Below are positions 6,595 through 13,999 of a stretch of DNA of 15,202 bases, piece by piece. Every line of letters starts with the position of its first letter. The stretch's first letter is position 1. The translations under genes were made by a program, and so were the position numbers. A model generated the notes under the pieces. It had not been told where the DNA came from, did not search any database, and worked only from the letters and a program-made list of their open reading frames with translations. This DNA is from JBAPRR01 sp049281195 (lineage in GTDB: Bacteria; Actinomycetota; Acidimicrobiia; Acidimicrobiales; CAVXTF01): NCBI GenBank assembly GCA_049281195.1, contig JBAPRR010000262.1, positions 1 through 15,202 on the forward strand, in the 5' to 3' direction.

Positions 6595-7422
6595 GTGGCC
6601 ACCACCTACCTTTCGGGAATAGTGGCCGCCCATCGCGCGGCCGCTCTCGACGATCCGCGTGACCTCGATGCTCTCGTGGCAGAGGCCCGGGCGATATCGC
6701 CCAAGCCGAGCCGAGGATTCAGCGAGGCTCTCTTGCCGCAGGGTGAGCCCCGCGAGACCCGCGTCATAGCCGAGATAAAGAGACGCTCACCCTCGAAAGG
6801 CGCACTCGCCTTGGACCTCGATCCCGCCCAGCTTGCGCGCGCCTACGCCAGAGCCGGCGCCGCATGCCTTTCCGTTCTCACAGACGAGCAATTCTTCGGA
6901 GGCTCGGCCTCCGATCTGATAGCGGCGAAGGAGGCATCGGAAGTTCCGGTTTTGCGCAAGGACTTCACGGTCTCAGAAGCCGACGTGGCAGACGCCCGGA
7001 TCATGGGCGCGGACGCCATCTTGTTAATCGTGGCCGCTCTTTCAGACGACGAGCTGAGCCGCTTCAGTGAGCTCGCCGCGCAGCTGGCATTGGACGTTCT
7101 CGTCGAGGTCCACGACACCAACGAGCTGGATCGTGCCCTCCGAGCAGGTGCTCAGATCGTCGGGGTGAACCAACGCGATCTGCGGACCTTCGAGGTGGAC
7201 ACCGATCGTGCCTTGCAACTCGGAGCCCTGATCCCCGATGACGTCATCGCAGTTGCGGAGTCCGGGATCAAGGGGCCGGATCAGGTCAAGCTGTTGGCCG
7301 ACGCCGGATTCGAAGCGGTCCTTATAGGAGAGACGCTCGTCACATCTGCGGATCCGGGCGCCGAGCTCAGCCGTTTGACCGGGCACCACATCGGAGAAAG
7401 GCGATCGGCCCGGTGCTCGTAA
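6595..7422 (+). CDS. trpC: Indole-3-glycerol phosphate synthase
   Basis: Closes the ring of the phosphoribosylanthranilate-derived intermediate CdRP to indole-3-glycerol phosphate. 275-residue TIM barrel with the catalytic set in order: AEIKRRSPSKG (59-69, Lys62), KDF (Lys122), VLVEVH (Glu171), VGVNQRDL (Asn192) and AESGI (Glu221-Ser222). The phosphate site is near VLIGETLV (242-249). It is monofunctional, not fused to TrpF as in E. coli. The GTG start has no Shine-Dalgarno site and lies just after a possible -10 box, so translation may be leaderless. It is the first of four contiguous trp genes (C-F-B-A). The last 10 bases overlap the start of trpF. Identity is very secure. Confidence 0.97.
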   Translation: MATTYLSGIVAAHRAAALDDPRDLDALVAEARAISPKPSRGFSEALLPQGEPRETRVIAEIKRRSPSKGALALDLDPAQLARAYARAGAACLSVLTDEQFFGGSASDLIAAKEASEVPVLRKDFTVSEADVADARIMGADAILLIVAALSDDELSRFSELAAQLALDVLVEVHDTNELDRALRAGAQIVGVNQRDLRTFEVDTDRALQLGALIPDDVIAVAESGIKGPDQVKLLADAGFEAVLIGETLVTSADPGAELSRLTGHHIGERRSARCS

Positions 7423-8099
7423 AGATCTGCGGGATCACCTCAGAGGATGACGCTCTACTTGCCGTCGCGCTCGGTGCAGACGCGGTGGGGTTCATATTCG
7501 CACCGTCACCGCGCCAGGTGACTCCGAACGTGGTGGAGAGGATCATCCACCGGCTGCCACCGGAGATCCTGACAGTAGGGGTCTTCCGCGACGAAGCTCC
7601 GCAGCGGGTTGCGGAGATCACGAACAGCATCGGCCTCCGGGCGGCTCAACTCCACGGCTCCGAGTCGGCGGCCGACACGCGCTTCGTATCCGAACGGGTC
7701 GCCTTCACGATCAAGGCCTTCCCCGCCGGTCACTCCGACATCGCACGGTGGAACGAGTTCGGGGCCCGTTTGGTTCTCGTCGACGGCGCCTCGCCGGGTT
7801 CGGGCGAGGTGTTCGAGTGGAGACTGGTCGAAGGCGTGGTCGATCCATCCCGGTTGATCGTCTCAGGCGGTCTCAACTCATCCAATGTCAAAGATGCGAT
7901 ATCGCATCTGAAGCCTTTCGGGGTGGACGTGGATTCCGGGGTCGAAGCGTCTCCCGGCAAGAAGGACCCCCGCAAGCTGAGGGCGTTCATCGCTGCCGCG
8001 AAGCAAGCGGCGGCAGAGTTCATCGGGGACGACGCATCGGGGATCGACTCCACGGACACTGAGGATTCGCCCTTCGACTGGAACGAAGAGTCAATCTGA
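7413..8099 (+). CDS. trpF: Phosphoribosylanthranilate isomerase
   Basis: Isomerises N-(5-phosphoribosyl)anthranilate to CdRP, the step before TrpC. 228-residue TIM barrel: VKICGIT with catalytic Cys6, GADAVGFIFAPSPRQV (21-36), VGVFRD (55-60), QLHG (79-82), LVDG with catalytic Asp124, and SGGL near 160. The family usually ends at about residue 200-205. Here some 24 extra residues (from about 204, IGDDASGIDSTDTEDSPFDW...) form an acidic, probably disordered tail of unknown role. The GTG start overlaps the end of trpC by 10 bases; GGAGAAAGG at 7393-7401 is the likely ribosome site. The stop is one base before trpB. Finding trpF between trpC and trpB fits the F-B-A order seen in many bacteria. 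Confidence 0.96.
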   Translation: MLVKICGITSEDDALLAVALGADAVGFIFAPSPRQVTPNVVERIIHRLPPEILTVGVFRDEAPQRVAEITNSIGLRAAQLHGSESAADTRFVSERVAFTIKAFPAGHSDIARWNEFGARLVLVDGASPGSGEVFEWRLVEGVVDPSRLIVSGGLNSSNVKDAISHLKPFGVDVDSGVEASPGKKDPRKLRAFIAAAKQAAAEFIGDDASGIDSTDTEDSPFDWNEESI

Positions 8100-8100
8100 T

Positions 8101-9306
8101 ATGGCCGATACGGAAATACGTTCTTTTATGGAAGGGGAGCCCGAGCACGGCGGACGCTTCGGGGACTTCGGCGGACGCTTCGTGCCTGAGTCTCTTGTCG
8201 CCGCGTGCGAAGAGCTCGAGTCGTCATTCCGGACCGCTTGGGCGGATCCGTCGTTCCACAAGGAATTCGACGACATACTCCGTGACTACGGCGGTCGTCC
8301 CACTCCCGTCACCGAGTGCTACCGCTTGTCCGAAAGGCTCGGCATCAGGCTCCTTCTCAAACGCGAAGACCTCACGCACACGGGCTCACACAAGCTGAAC
8401 AACGTCATCGGCCAGGCGTTGCTCGCAAAGCGGATGGGTAAGCGCCGCCTCGTGGCGGAGACGGGCGCCGGTCAGCATGGAGTGGCCAGCGCCACCGCCG
8501 CGGCCTACTTCGGGTTCGAATGCACCGTGTTCATGGGAGAGGTGGACACCGAGCGCCAGGAGCTGAATGTCTTTCGCATGGAGCTCCTAGGTGCAGAGGT
8601 CCGGCCGGTCTCATCGGGGAGCCGAACCCTCAAAGACGCCGTGAACGAGGCGCTACGGGACTGGGTGTCGACGGTCGAGTACTCGCACTACTGCATCGGG
8701 TCGGTTATGGGTCCTCACCCGTATCCCTGGATCGTCAGGGAATTCCAACGCGTTGTCGGCGTCGAGGCGCGTTCACAGTGCAACAGGATCCTCGACGGGG
8801 CGGACCCGGATTTTGTGATCGCGTGCGTCGGCGGAGGATCCAATGCGGCAGGAACGTTCGCGGGATTCGTAAACACAGATGCCGAACTGATCGGCGTCGA
8901 GGCGTTCGGCGGTGCCGCGATAAGCCACGGCGTACCCGGGGTTCTTCACGGCATGCGCTCGTACCTGTTGCAGGACGAGTCCGGCCAGATACTCGAGGCC
9001 GAATCGATCTCCGCTGGTCTCGACTATCCGGGGATAGGTCCCGAGCATTCACACCTGGCGGTATCCGGCCGCGCACGGTACGAGTCCGCGACCGACGATG
9101 AGGTGCTCCGCGCGTTCAAGCTGTTGTCGGAGACCGAAGGAATCATCCCGGCGCTCGAGCCTGCCCACGCTCTGGCATTCGTGATACGTGAGGCCGGAGG
9201 AAGGATCCCGATCGGATCGACAGTGCTGCTGACCTTGTCCGGCCGGGGTGACAAGGACGTCGCCCAGGTTCGCGACATCCTTCTCCAACAGGAGCAGGGC
9301 TCTTGA
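8101..9306 (+). CDS. trpB: Tryptophan synthase beta chain
   Basis: Condenses indole with serine to give tryptophan, using PLP. 401 residues, normal for the TrpB1 type that pairs with TrpA. Visible: GRFGDFGGRFVPE (18-30), RPTPVTEC, the PLP lysine in GSHKLNN (Lys98), AETGAGQHG with Glu120 (119-127), the PLP phosphate loop GGGSN (244-248) and the C-terminal LTLSGRGDKD. The ATG lies one base after the trpF stop. The ribosome site is weak (GAAGAG inside the end of trpF), so coupling is likely. The stop overlaps the TTG of trpA by 4 bases, which favours equal output of the two subunits of the alpha2beta2 complex. Identity is very secure. Confidence 0.98.
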   Translation: MADTEIRSFMEGEPEHGGRFGDFGGRFVPESLVAACEELESSFRTAWADPSFHKEFDDILRDYGGRPTPVTECYRLSERLGIRLLLKREDLTHTGSHKLNNVIGQALLAKRMGKRRLVAETGAGQHGVASATAAAYFGFECTVFMGEVDTERQELNVFRMELLGAEVRPVSSGSRTLKDAVNEALRDWVSTVEYSHYCIGSVMGPHPYPWIVREFQRVVGVEARSQCNRILDGADPDFVIACVGGGSNAAGTFAGFVNTDAELIGVEAFGGAAISHGVPGVLHGMRSYLLQDESGQILEAESISAGLDYPGIGPEHSHLAVSGRARYESATDDEVLRAFKLLSETEGIIPALEPAHALAFVIREAGGRIPIGSTVLLTLSGRGDKDVAQVRDILLQQEQGS

Positions 9307-10079
9307 ACTTGGAGAAGCATCTGAGACAGCGACGCGACTCTGGACAAAAGCTCCTGGTTCCGTATCTGATGGCCGGCGCGTCCGATGACTGGCTCGACAC
9401 CATTCGCCACATCGCGGCTTCGGGGGCTGACGCCATCGAAGTCGGGATCCCCTTTTCTGACCCCATGATCGACGGGCCCGTCATCCAGCAGGCTTCGAAG
9501 GCCGCACTGGAAAGAGGGACCACCCCCGAGGGGGCAATGCGGGAGCTGGCCGCGATCGACATCGACATCCCCATCGTCGTGATGACGTACTACAACCTCG
9601 TATTCCGCGCCGGAAGCCGTCGTTTCGCGAGCAACCTCGCCGCTTGCGGGGTATCCGGCGCGATCATCGCCGACCTTCCGCTCGAAGAAGCAACCGAGTG
9701 GTGCGAAGAGGCTGACAGCCAGGGCATCGCCACTGTGTTGTTGGTGGCTCCCACCACACCGGACGAACGAGCGTCTCGGATCTGCTCTCGTTCCCGGGGT
9801 TTCGTTTACGGCATATCGACCATGGGAGTCACCGGCGAGCGTTCGGAGCTGGCCAATACTGCGATTCAGACCGCAAAGCGGTTGAAGCGGCTCACCGACC
9901 TTCCGGTCTGTATAGGTATTGGCGTGTCGACTCCACAACAGGCGGCCGAGGTGTGCGCAGAAGCTGACGGGGTGGTGGTGGGCTCTGCGCTCGTCCGCCG
10001 GTTGCTGGACGGGGCGGGACCCGACGGAGCGGGGGAGTTCGTCGCCTCTTTACGGTCGGGGATAGACGGCGTTCACTGA
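9303..10079 (+). CDS. trpA: Tryptophan synthase alpha chain
   Basis: Cleaves indole-3-glycerol phosphate to indole and glyceraldehyde 3-phosphate, passing indole to TrpB through the tunnel. 258-residue TIM barrel: LVPYLMAGASD (18-28), IEVGIPFSDPMIDGPVIQ (45-62) with catalytic Glu46 and Asp57, MTYYNLVFRAG, IIADLPLEE and YGISTMGVTGER. The phosphate-binding VGSALVRRL comes near the C-terminus. The TTG start overlaps the trpB stop (TTGA) and has AGGAG at 9290-9294, eight bases upstream, so it is well supported. It is the last gene of the operon. Its final 7 bases overlap the end of the convergent UbiB-family gene, leaving no room for a separate terminator. Confidence 0.97.
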   Translation: MNLEKHLRQRRDSGQKLLVPYLMAGASDDWLDTIRHIAASGADAIEVGIPFSDPMIDGPVIQQASKAALERGTTPEGAMRELAAIDIDIPIVVMTYYNLVFRAGSRRFASNLAACGVSGAIIADLPLEEATEWCEEADSQGIATVLLVAPTTPDERASRICSRSRGFVYGISTMGVTGERSELANTAIQTAKRLKRLTDLPVCIGIGVSTPQQAAEVCAEADGVVVGSALVRRLLDGAGPDGAGEFVASLRSGIDGVH

Positions 10080-11680
10080 CGCCGCCTGAAGCGTCGATCC
10101 CTCGATTCTTCGAACCTGCCGCGTATCACTTCACGCCTCCGCTGCAGCTCTGAATGGGTGATCGGTTCCGGTGAATCCGCGAAGCCGAACGCGGCGCGCA
10201 TGGCATCCACATCGACCGCAGGCTCTGACTCGAACGGCACCCCGATCTCGCGTGCGATCCGCTCGCCGTGGTGCTCGTGGAAGTAGACGACCACCTTCAT
10301 GATCTCGGAGATGAGATCCACGTCGGGCGCCATGGTCGCCATGGCGCCGTCCAGGAACAGAAGGTCCTTCACGAAGAGCATCAGCTCTTTCGGCATACGA
10401 GCGCCGTAACCGAGGAGTCTCTTCGTGAGCTCCCGCATCTCCTTGGTGAGCTGCTCGACCGTCATCTGCATGGGGTCGAGCGGGGGTCGGTCCAGACCGA
10501 GCGCCTTGATCACCTCGGGAACATCTATATCTGGCGGGAATGCGCCAAGATCTCTGAGCGCCTCGAGCTGGGCGGTGACGTCGTTTCCGGTCGCACCGAC
10601 GACGAGGCGAAGAAATGCCAGGCGTTCCGGCTCGTTCAGCCGTCCGGTGATACCGAAGTCGAGCAGCGCCACCCTGCCGTCTGTTCGCACGAAGAGGTTC
10701 CCGCCGTGAAGGTCCCCGTGGAACACGCCGTAGAGCATCACCCCCTCTAAGAAGGCGACCAGTCCCTGATGCAAGACGAGTGCCGTGTCGATTCCCGCGG
10801 CGCGCATCTCTTCTGCGTCGCCCCACGCGAACCCGTCCAGGCGCTCCATCACGAGCACACGACGCGTCACCAACTGCGCGTGGGGACGCGGCACCACGAT
10901 TGCGCTCTGCTGCGATCTCGTCAGTACACGAGCGACGTCGAGCATGTTGTCGGCTTCGAGGCGGAAGTCGAGCTCCTCTACGATCGTCTCTGCGAACAGC
11001 TCGACCAACGCAGGTGGGTTGGCGAGAGCGGTGACAGGGATCCTTCCGACGAGCAGAGGTGCGATCCAGCTCATGGTGGCCAGGTCGCGTTTCACCATTG
11101 TCGCGACGGTTGGCCGCTGCACCTTGACGACCACCTGCTCACCGGTCCGGAGGGTTGCCGCGTGAACCTGAGCTATCGACGCCGCGGCGAGGGGGACCGG
11201 ATCGAAGGCGCTGAACACCTCGTTCAGGGGCTTACCCAGGTCCTCTTCGACGATGCGCCTGACCGAAGCGAACGACTCGGGCGGCACCTGATCCCGGCAC
11301 AGGCTGAATTCACTCACCAGCTCCGGTGGGAAGACCCCTTCTCCAGAAGAGAGGATCTGACCCAGCTTGATGAAGGTGGGCCCCAGCTTTTCGAAAGCGA
11401 TCCGAAGGCGTCGCGACAGGCCTGCTCGTGAGATATTCGTGCCCTTTTTGCGATCGGACAGCCACCAGGCCGCCATCGCGATACCGAGGCGCCAACCCAC
11501 GACGAACACGCGGCTGCCGGGCGGAACCCTGCGTCGCCGCAACAATTGAGGCACTTCGGCACGGGTCGAACTCCTGAGCGATGCGAGGTCGCGGCGCCAG
11601 ACAAGCTTGGCCGGATCGACCGTCCACGGCGCTTCGGGGCTGAACGCGCCGACGGCCGAGTCCAGAGGCACCACAGTCAC
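10073..11680 (-). CDS. ABC1/UbiB-family protein kinase-like ATPase
   Basis: 535 residues from the GTG at 11680. Atypical kinase fold: KLGQ (105-108) in the family-defining KxGQ helix region (GPTFIKLGQILSS), the Ala-rich nucleotide loop AAASIAQVHA (165-174), Lys186 in VVVKVQRP, Glu-rich IVEELDF (about 233-239), catalytic-loop HGDLHGGN (321-328) and LLDFG (339-343). A single hydrophobic stretch lies at about 57-74. The pair of C-terminal membrane helices typical of UbiB is not seen, so UbiB proper is uncertain. Members support quinone or isoprenoid lipid metabolism in other bacteria; the substrate here is unknown. The start is fixed by GGGGGGAA seven bases upstream. The frame stays open to 11812, but that part would overlap fabF. 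It lies 47 bases downstream of fabF and may be read through from the fab genes. Confidence 0.9.
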   Translation of the reverse strand: MTVVPLDSAVGAFSPEAPWTVDPAKLVWRRDLASLRSSTRAEVPQLLRRRRVPPGSRVFVVGWRLGIAMAAWWLSDRKKGTNISRAGLSRRLRIAFEKLGPTFIKLGQILSSGEGVFPPELVSEFSLCRDQVPPESFASVRRIVEEDLGKPLNEVFSAFDPVPLAAASIAQVHAATLRTGEQVVVKVQRPTVATMVKRDLATMSWIAPLLVGRIPVTALANPPALVELFAETIVEELDFRLEADNMLDVARVLTRSQQSAIVVPRPHAQLVTRRVLVMERLDGFAWGDAEEMRAAGIDTALVLHQGLVAFLEGVMLYGVFHGDLHGGNLFVRTDGRVALLDFGITGRLNEPERLAFLRLVVGATGNDVTAQLEALRDLGAFPPDIDVPEVIKALGLDRPPLDPMQMTVEQLTKEMRELTKRLLGYGARMPKELMLFVKDLLFLDGAMATMAPDVDLISEIMKVVVYFHEHHGERIAREIGVPFESEPAVDVDAMRAAFGFADSPEPITHSELQRRREVIRGRFEESRDRRFRRRQ

Positions 11681-11687
11681 TTCTTGA

Positions 11688-11695
11688 TTCCCCCC
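11688..11695 (-). promoter_or_regulatory. Ribosome binding site fixing the UbiB-family start
   Basis: On the minus strand GGGGGGAA lies seven bases before the GTG at 11680. It decides for this start over any start further upstream, which would read back through the end of fabF. Confidence 0.7.
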
Positions 11696-11727
11696 GGTGG
11701 ATTGAGAGCTACCTGTCCACCAGGTTG

Positions 11728-12930
11728 TCAGACAGAAGCGGGGGAGATGACCAGACAGCCGTTGTGGCCCCCGAAGCCGAACGAATTCGACAGGGTCGGA
11801 CCCGGCTCCCACGCCCGCGGTCCACCGTGCACGATGTCGAGCGTTATCTGGGGGTCAGGCTGCTCGTGACCTGCGGTAGGCGGGATGAGCTTGTGCTCCA
11901 TCGACAAAGCCACCGCCACGGCTTCAACGGCTCCCGCCCCACCGAGCACGTGCCCCGTGATGCCCTTCGTGGACGTGACAGCCGGGCCGGGGGAGCCGAA
12001 AACCTTGGTGATGGCCTCGGCTTCGGCCAGGTCGTTCAGAGGGGTGGAGGTGCCGTGGGCGTTTATGTGGCGGATCTGGTCGGGCGTAACCTGAGCGTCC
12101 TCCATGGCGAGCTCCATGCATGCGGCCGCGCCTGCCCCTCCCGGAGCGGGGGCCGTTATGTGGAAAGCATCCGCAGTGGAAGCCGCACCTGAGATCTCCC
12201 CGTAGATGCGTGCCCCACGTTCGATGGCGCGCCCCATGTCCTCGAGTATCAGCGCACCCGCACCCTCTCCGATGACAAATCCGTCGCGCCGGACATCGAA
12301 CGGACGCGACTCGCCCGAGGTCGAGAGGGCGGTCATGTTGGCGAATGCGGCCACGCCCACCGTCGTGATGGCGGCTTCAGACCCACCACCGATAGCGACG
12401 TCGCACCGTCCCATCGCTATCAGCCGCGCAGCACCCGCAATCGCGTGCGTACCGGCCGCACAGGCGGTCACGATCGACTCGCATGGTCCGTTGTATTTGG
12501 CGCGCATGGATATGGTCGCTGCGCCGGCGTTGGCCATCATCATGGGGACGAGGAACGGAGAGACGCGACGCGCACCCTTCTCGTAGTAAACGTGCACCTG
12601 CTCCTGGAGAGTCTCGAAGCCCCCTACCCCGGTCCCGAATATGACCCCGGCCCGGCTCGGATCCACTTCGATGTCGCCGGCATCTGCAAGTGCCATCTCG
12701 GCGGCAGCCACCGAAAACTGGCAGAAACGGTCCACCCTTCTCACGTCTTTCGGACCGAACCAAATCGTTGGGTCGAAGTCGTGGACGCGGCGCATTCCCT
12801 CGGGCTGGGGACCGAGCAGCCCCTTCCAAAACTCTTCAAGTCCAATACCGCAGCCAGCGACTACACCCATGCCGGTGATCGCCACGCGGCGACCGGCCAC
12901 CGGTCCGTCGGGTCCGACCCCGAGCAGCAT
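11728..12930 (-). CDS. fabF: 3-oxoacyl-ACP synthase II (beta-ketoacyl-ACP synthase)
   Basis: Elongating condensing enzyme of type II fatty-acid synthesis: joins malonyl-ACP to acyl-ACP with release of CO2. 400 residues, thiolase fold. The catalytic Cys is Cys157 in TACAAG, and the His pair is His292 (NAHGTSTPLND) and His327 (TKGITGHVLGGAGA), with Lys322. This is the Cys-His-His set of FabF/KasA, not the FabH Cys-His-Asn. The C-terminal NSFGFGGHNG is also diagnostic. The ATG overlaps the acpP stop by one base (TGATG), so translation is coupled to its carrier protein. About 14 residues precede the usual start of the fold (RRVAITGMG). Identity is very secure; KasA/KasB-like specificity cannot be judged. 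Confidence 0.97.
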   Translation of the reverse strand: MLLGVGPDGPVAGRRVAITGMGVVAGCGIGLEEFWKGLLGPQPEGMRRVHDFDPTIWFGPKDVRRVDRFCQFSVAAAEMALADAGDIEVDPSRAGVIFGTGVGGFETLQEQVHVYYEKGARRVSPFLVPMMMANAGAATISMRAKYNGPCESIVTACAAGTHAIAGAARLIAMGRCDVAIGGGSEAAITTVGVAAFANMTALSTSGESRPFDVRRDGFVIGEGAGALILEDMGRAIERGARIYGEISGAASTADAFHITAPAPGGAGAAACMELAMEDAQVTPDQIRHINAHGTSTPLNDLAEAEAITKVFGSPGPAVTSTKGITGHVLGGAGAVEAVAVALSMEHKLIPPTAGHEQPDPQITLDIVHGGPRAWEPGPTLSNSFGFGGHNGCLVISPASV

Positions 12931-13169
12931 CAGAGCTTGGAGGTCACAAGCTCGTAGGCCTGGCCGATCGTCTCGATGCCCTCGAGCTCGGTTTCTTGAA
13001 CCGTGATGTCAAATGCTTCTTCGAGCGCCATGACGAGCTCCACGAGATCTAGGCTGTCGGCGTCGAGGTCGTCGCCGAAACGCGCGTCAGGCACAACCTT
13101 TTCGGCCGGAACCTGAAGCACCTCTACCGCGCAGGTGCGGAACTTCTCGAAGGTGGCGTCATCGCTCAC
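12930..13169 (-). CDS. acpP: Acyl carrier protein
   Basis: 79-residue acidic four-helix carrier. Ser39 in DADSLDLVELVM is the phosphopantetheine site, in the context FGDDLDADSLD that marks fatty-acid ACPs. Helix III/IV (EAFDITVQETELEGIETIGQ) is standard. The C-terminus ends ...YELVTSKL. The start is GTG at 13169 with a perfect AGGAGG seven bases upstream, the best ribosome site in the window, in keeping with a protein needed in large amount. It overlaps fabF by one base and lies 122 bases downstream of fabG, so it may have its own promoter as well as read-through from fabD-fabG. Identity is very secure. Confidence 0.97.
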   Translation of the reverse strand: MSDDATFEKFRTCAVEVLQVPAEKVVPDARFGDDLDADSLDLVELVMALEEAFDITVQETELEGIETIGQAYELVTSKL

Positions 13170-13291
13170 CGGTATGCCTCCTCATTAGAAAGAGCTTCGG
13201 ACAACTACAACACCTATTTCTAGCCAATGCGGCGCGTGCAGACGAAGATCCGCCCGCCTGCGAGGTTTTGGACTGATACCCAGGGTAGGGA
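13170..13291 (-). other. Intergenic region fabG-acpP with a small palindrome
   Basis: 122 bases between fabG and acpP, the only sizeable gap in the fab set. Besides the acpP ribosome site it contains a perfect 11-base palindrome, TACCC-A-GGGTA (13277-13287). GATACCCA also occurs twice in direct order (13275-13282 and 13295-13302). These lie at the fabG end and could be a weak terminator or an operator. No convincing -35/-10 pair is visible on the minus strand. Confidence 0.35.
13177..13182 (-). promoter_or_regulatory. Consensus ribosome binding site of acpP
   Basis: AGGAGG on the minus strand, seven bases before the GTG. It is a full match to the anti-Shine-Dalgarno consensus and stands out because most neighbouring genes have weak or no sites. 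Confidence 0.8.
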
Positions 13292-13999
13292 TCAGATACC
13301 CATTCCCAGACCGCCGTCGACGGTGAGAGTGGCCCCCGTCACGTAAGAAGCCTCCTCGGAAGCCAAGAAGGCGATTGCGGACGCAACCTCATCCACACTG
13401 CCCGGGCGTCCCAGGGGGACCTTCGCCAACACCTCGTCCACCTTCTTCGGTTCGACGGAACTGACCATGTCGGTATCGACCACACCCGGCGCCACCACGT
13501 TGACGGTTATCCCCCGGCTTCCGACCTCGCGGGCAAGAGAGCGCGCCATGCCGACCATTCCCGCCTTGGCCGCTCCGTAGTTCACCTGGCCGGTCTGCCC
13601 TGTGAACGCGACTACAGAGGACACGAGCACGATCCTTCCGGTGTGCGCTCTGACCATCGGACCGAGAGCGCGTCTTACCACCCTGTAGACCCCGGTCAGG
13701 TTTGTCTCGATCACATCGGACCAGGTCTCTTCGCTCATGCGCAGCAGAAGTGTGTCTTTGATGATTCCGGCGTTGGCAACCAGCACCTCGACCGGGCCGA
13801 GCTTGGATTCGATCAGGTCGAAGGCTTCTTCCACCTGATCGTTGGACCTGACGTCGCAGCGGACTGCCAGGATGTCGCCTTCAGGGGGTTCGGAGTCCCT
13901 GTACGTCACGGCGACCTTGTCACCTTGGGATTCGAAGCGGCGTGCGCAGGCGAGGCCTATTCCCCTCGCGCCGCCTGTTACGAGGACGATCTTGCTCAC
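13292..13999 (-). CDS. fabG: 3-oxoacyl-ACP reductase (short-chain dehydrogenase)
   Basis: NADPH-dependent reduction of 3-oxoacyl-ACP to 3-hydroxyacyl-ACP. 235 residues, Rossmann fold: TGGARGIG (8-15) for the cofactor, CDV (48-50), NAG (76-78), Asn100, then Ser128, Tyr141 and Lys145 (SSVVAFTGQTGQVNYGAAKAG) as the catalytic set. APGVVDTDM and the C-terminal ASYVTGATLTVDGG are typical of FabG. The GTG start overlaps the fabD stop by 4 bases (GTGA), so translation is coupled. The place between fabD and acpP supports the fatty-acid role over the many other short-chain dehydrogenases. Length is slightly short of the usual 245. Confidence 0.93.
   Translation of the reverse strand: MSKIVLVTGGARGIGLACARRFESQGDKVAVTYRDSEPPEGDILAVRCDVRSNDQVEEAFDLIESKLGPVEVLVANAGIIKDTLLLRMSEETWSDVIETNLTGVYRVVRRALGPMVRAHTGRIVLVSSVVAFTGQTGQVNYGAAKAGMVGMARSLAREVGSRGITVNVVAPGVVDTDMVSSVEPKKVDEVLAKVPLGRPGSVDEVASAIAFLASEEASYVTGATLTVDGGLGMGI

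Noticed and set aside
7165..7188. TrpC motif VGVNQRDL with Gln where E. coli has a second Asn
   Set aside because: The second position varies among actinobacterial TrpC proteins; the catalytic Asn192 is kept, so it is not a defect.
9024..9938. Minus-strand open frame of 304 codons
   Set aside because: It is antisense to trpB and trpA, which are certain, and reads as compositionally biased sequence with no domain.
11711..11725. Small hairpin ACCTG-N5-CAGGT after fabF as a terminator
   Set aside because: The stem is only 5 base pairs with no T-tract, and the next gene follows in the same direction.
11681..11812. Upstream extension of the UbiB-family protein
   Set aside because: It would overlap fabF, and a strong GGGGGGAA site points to the GTG at 11680.
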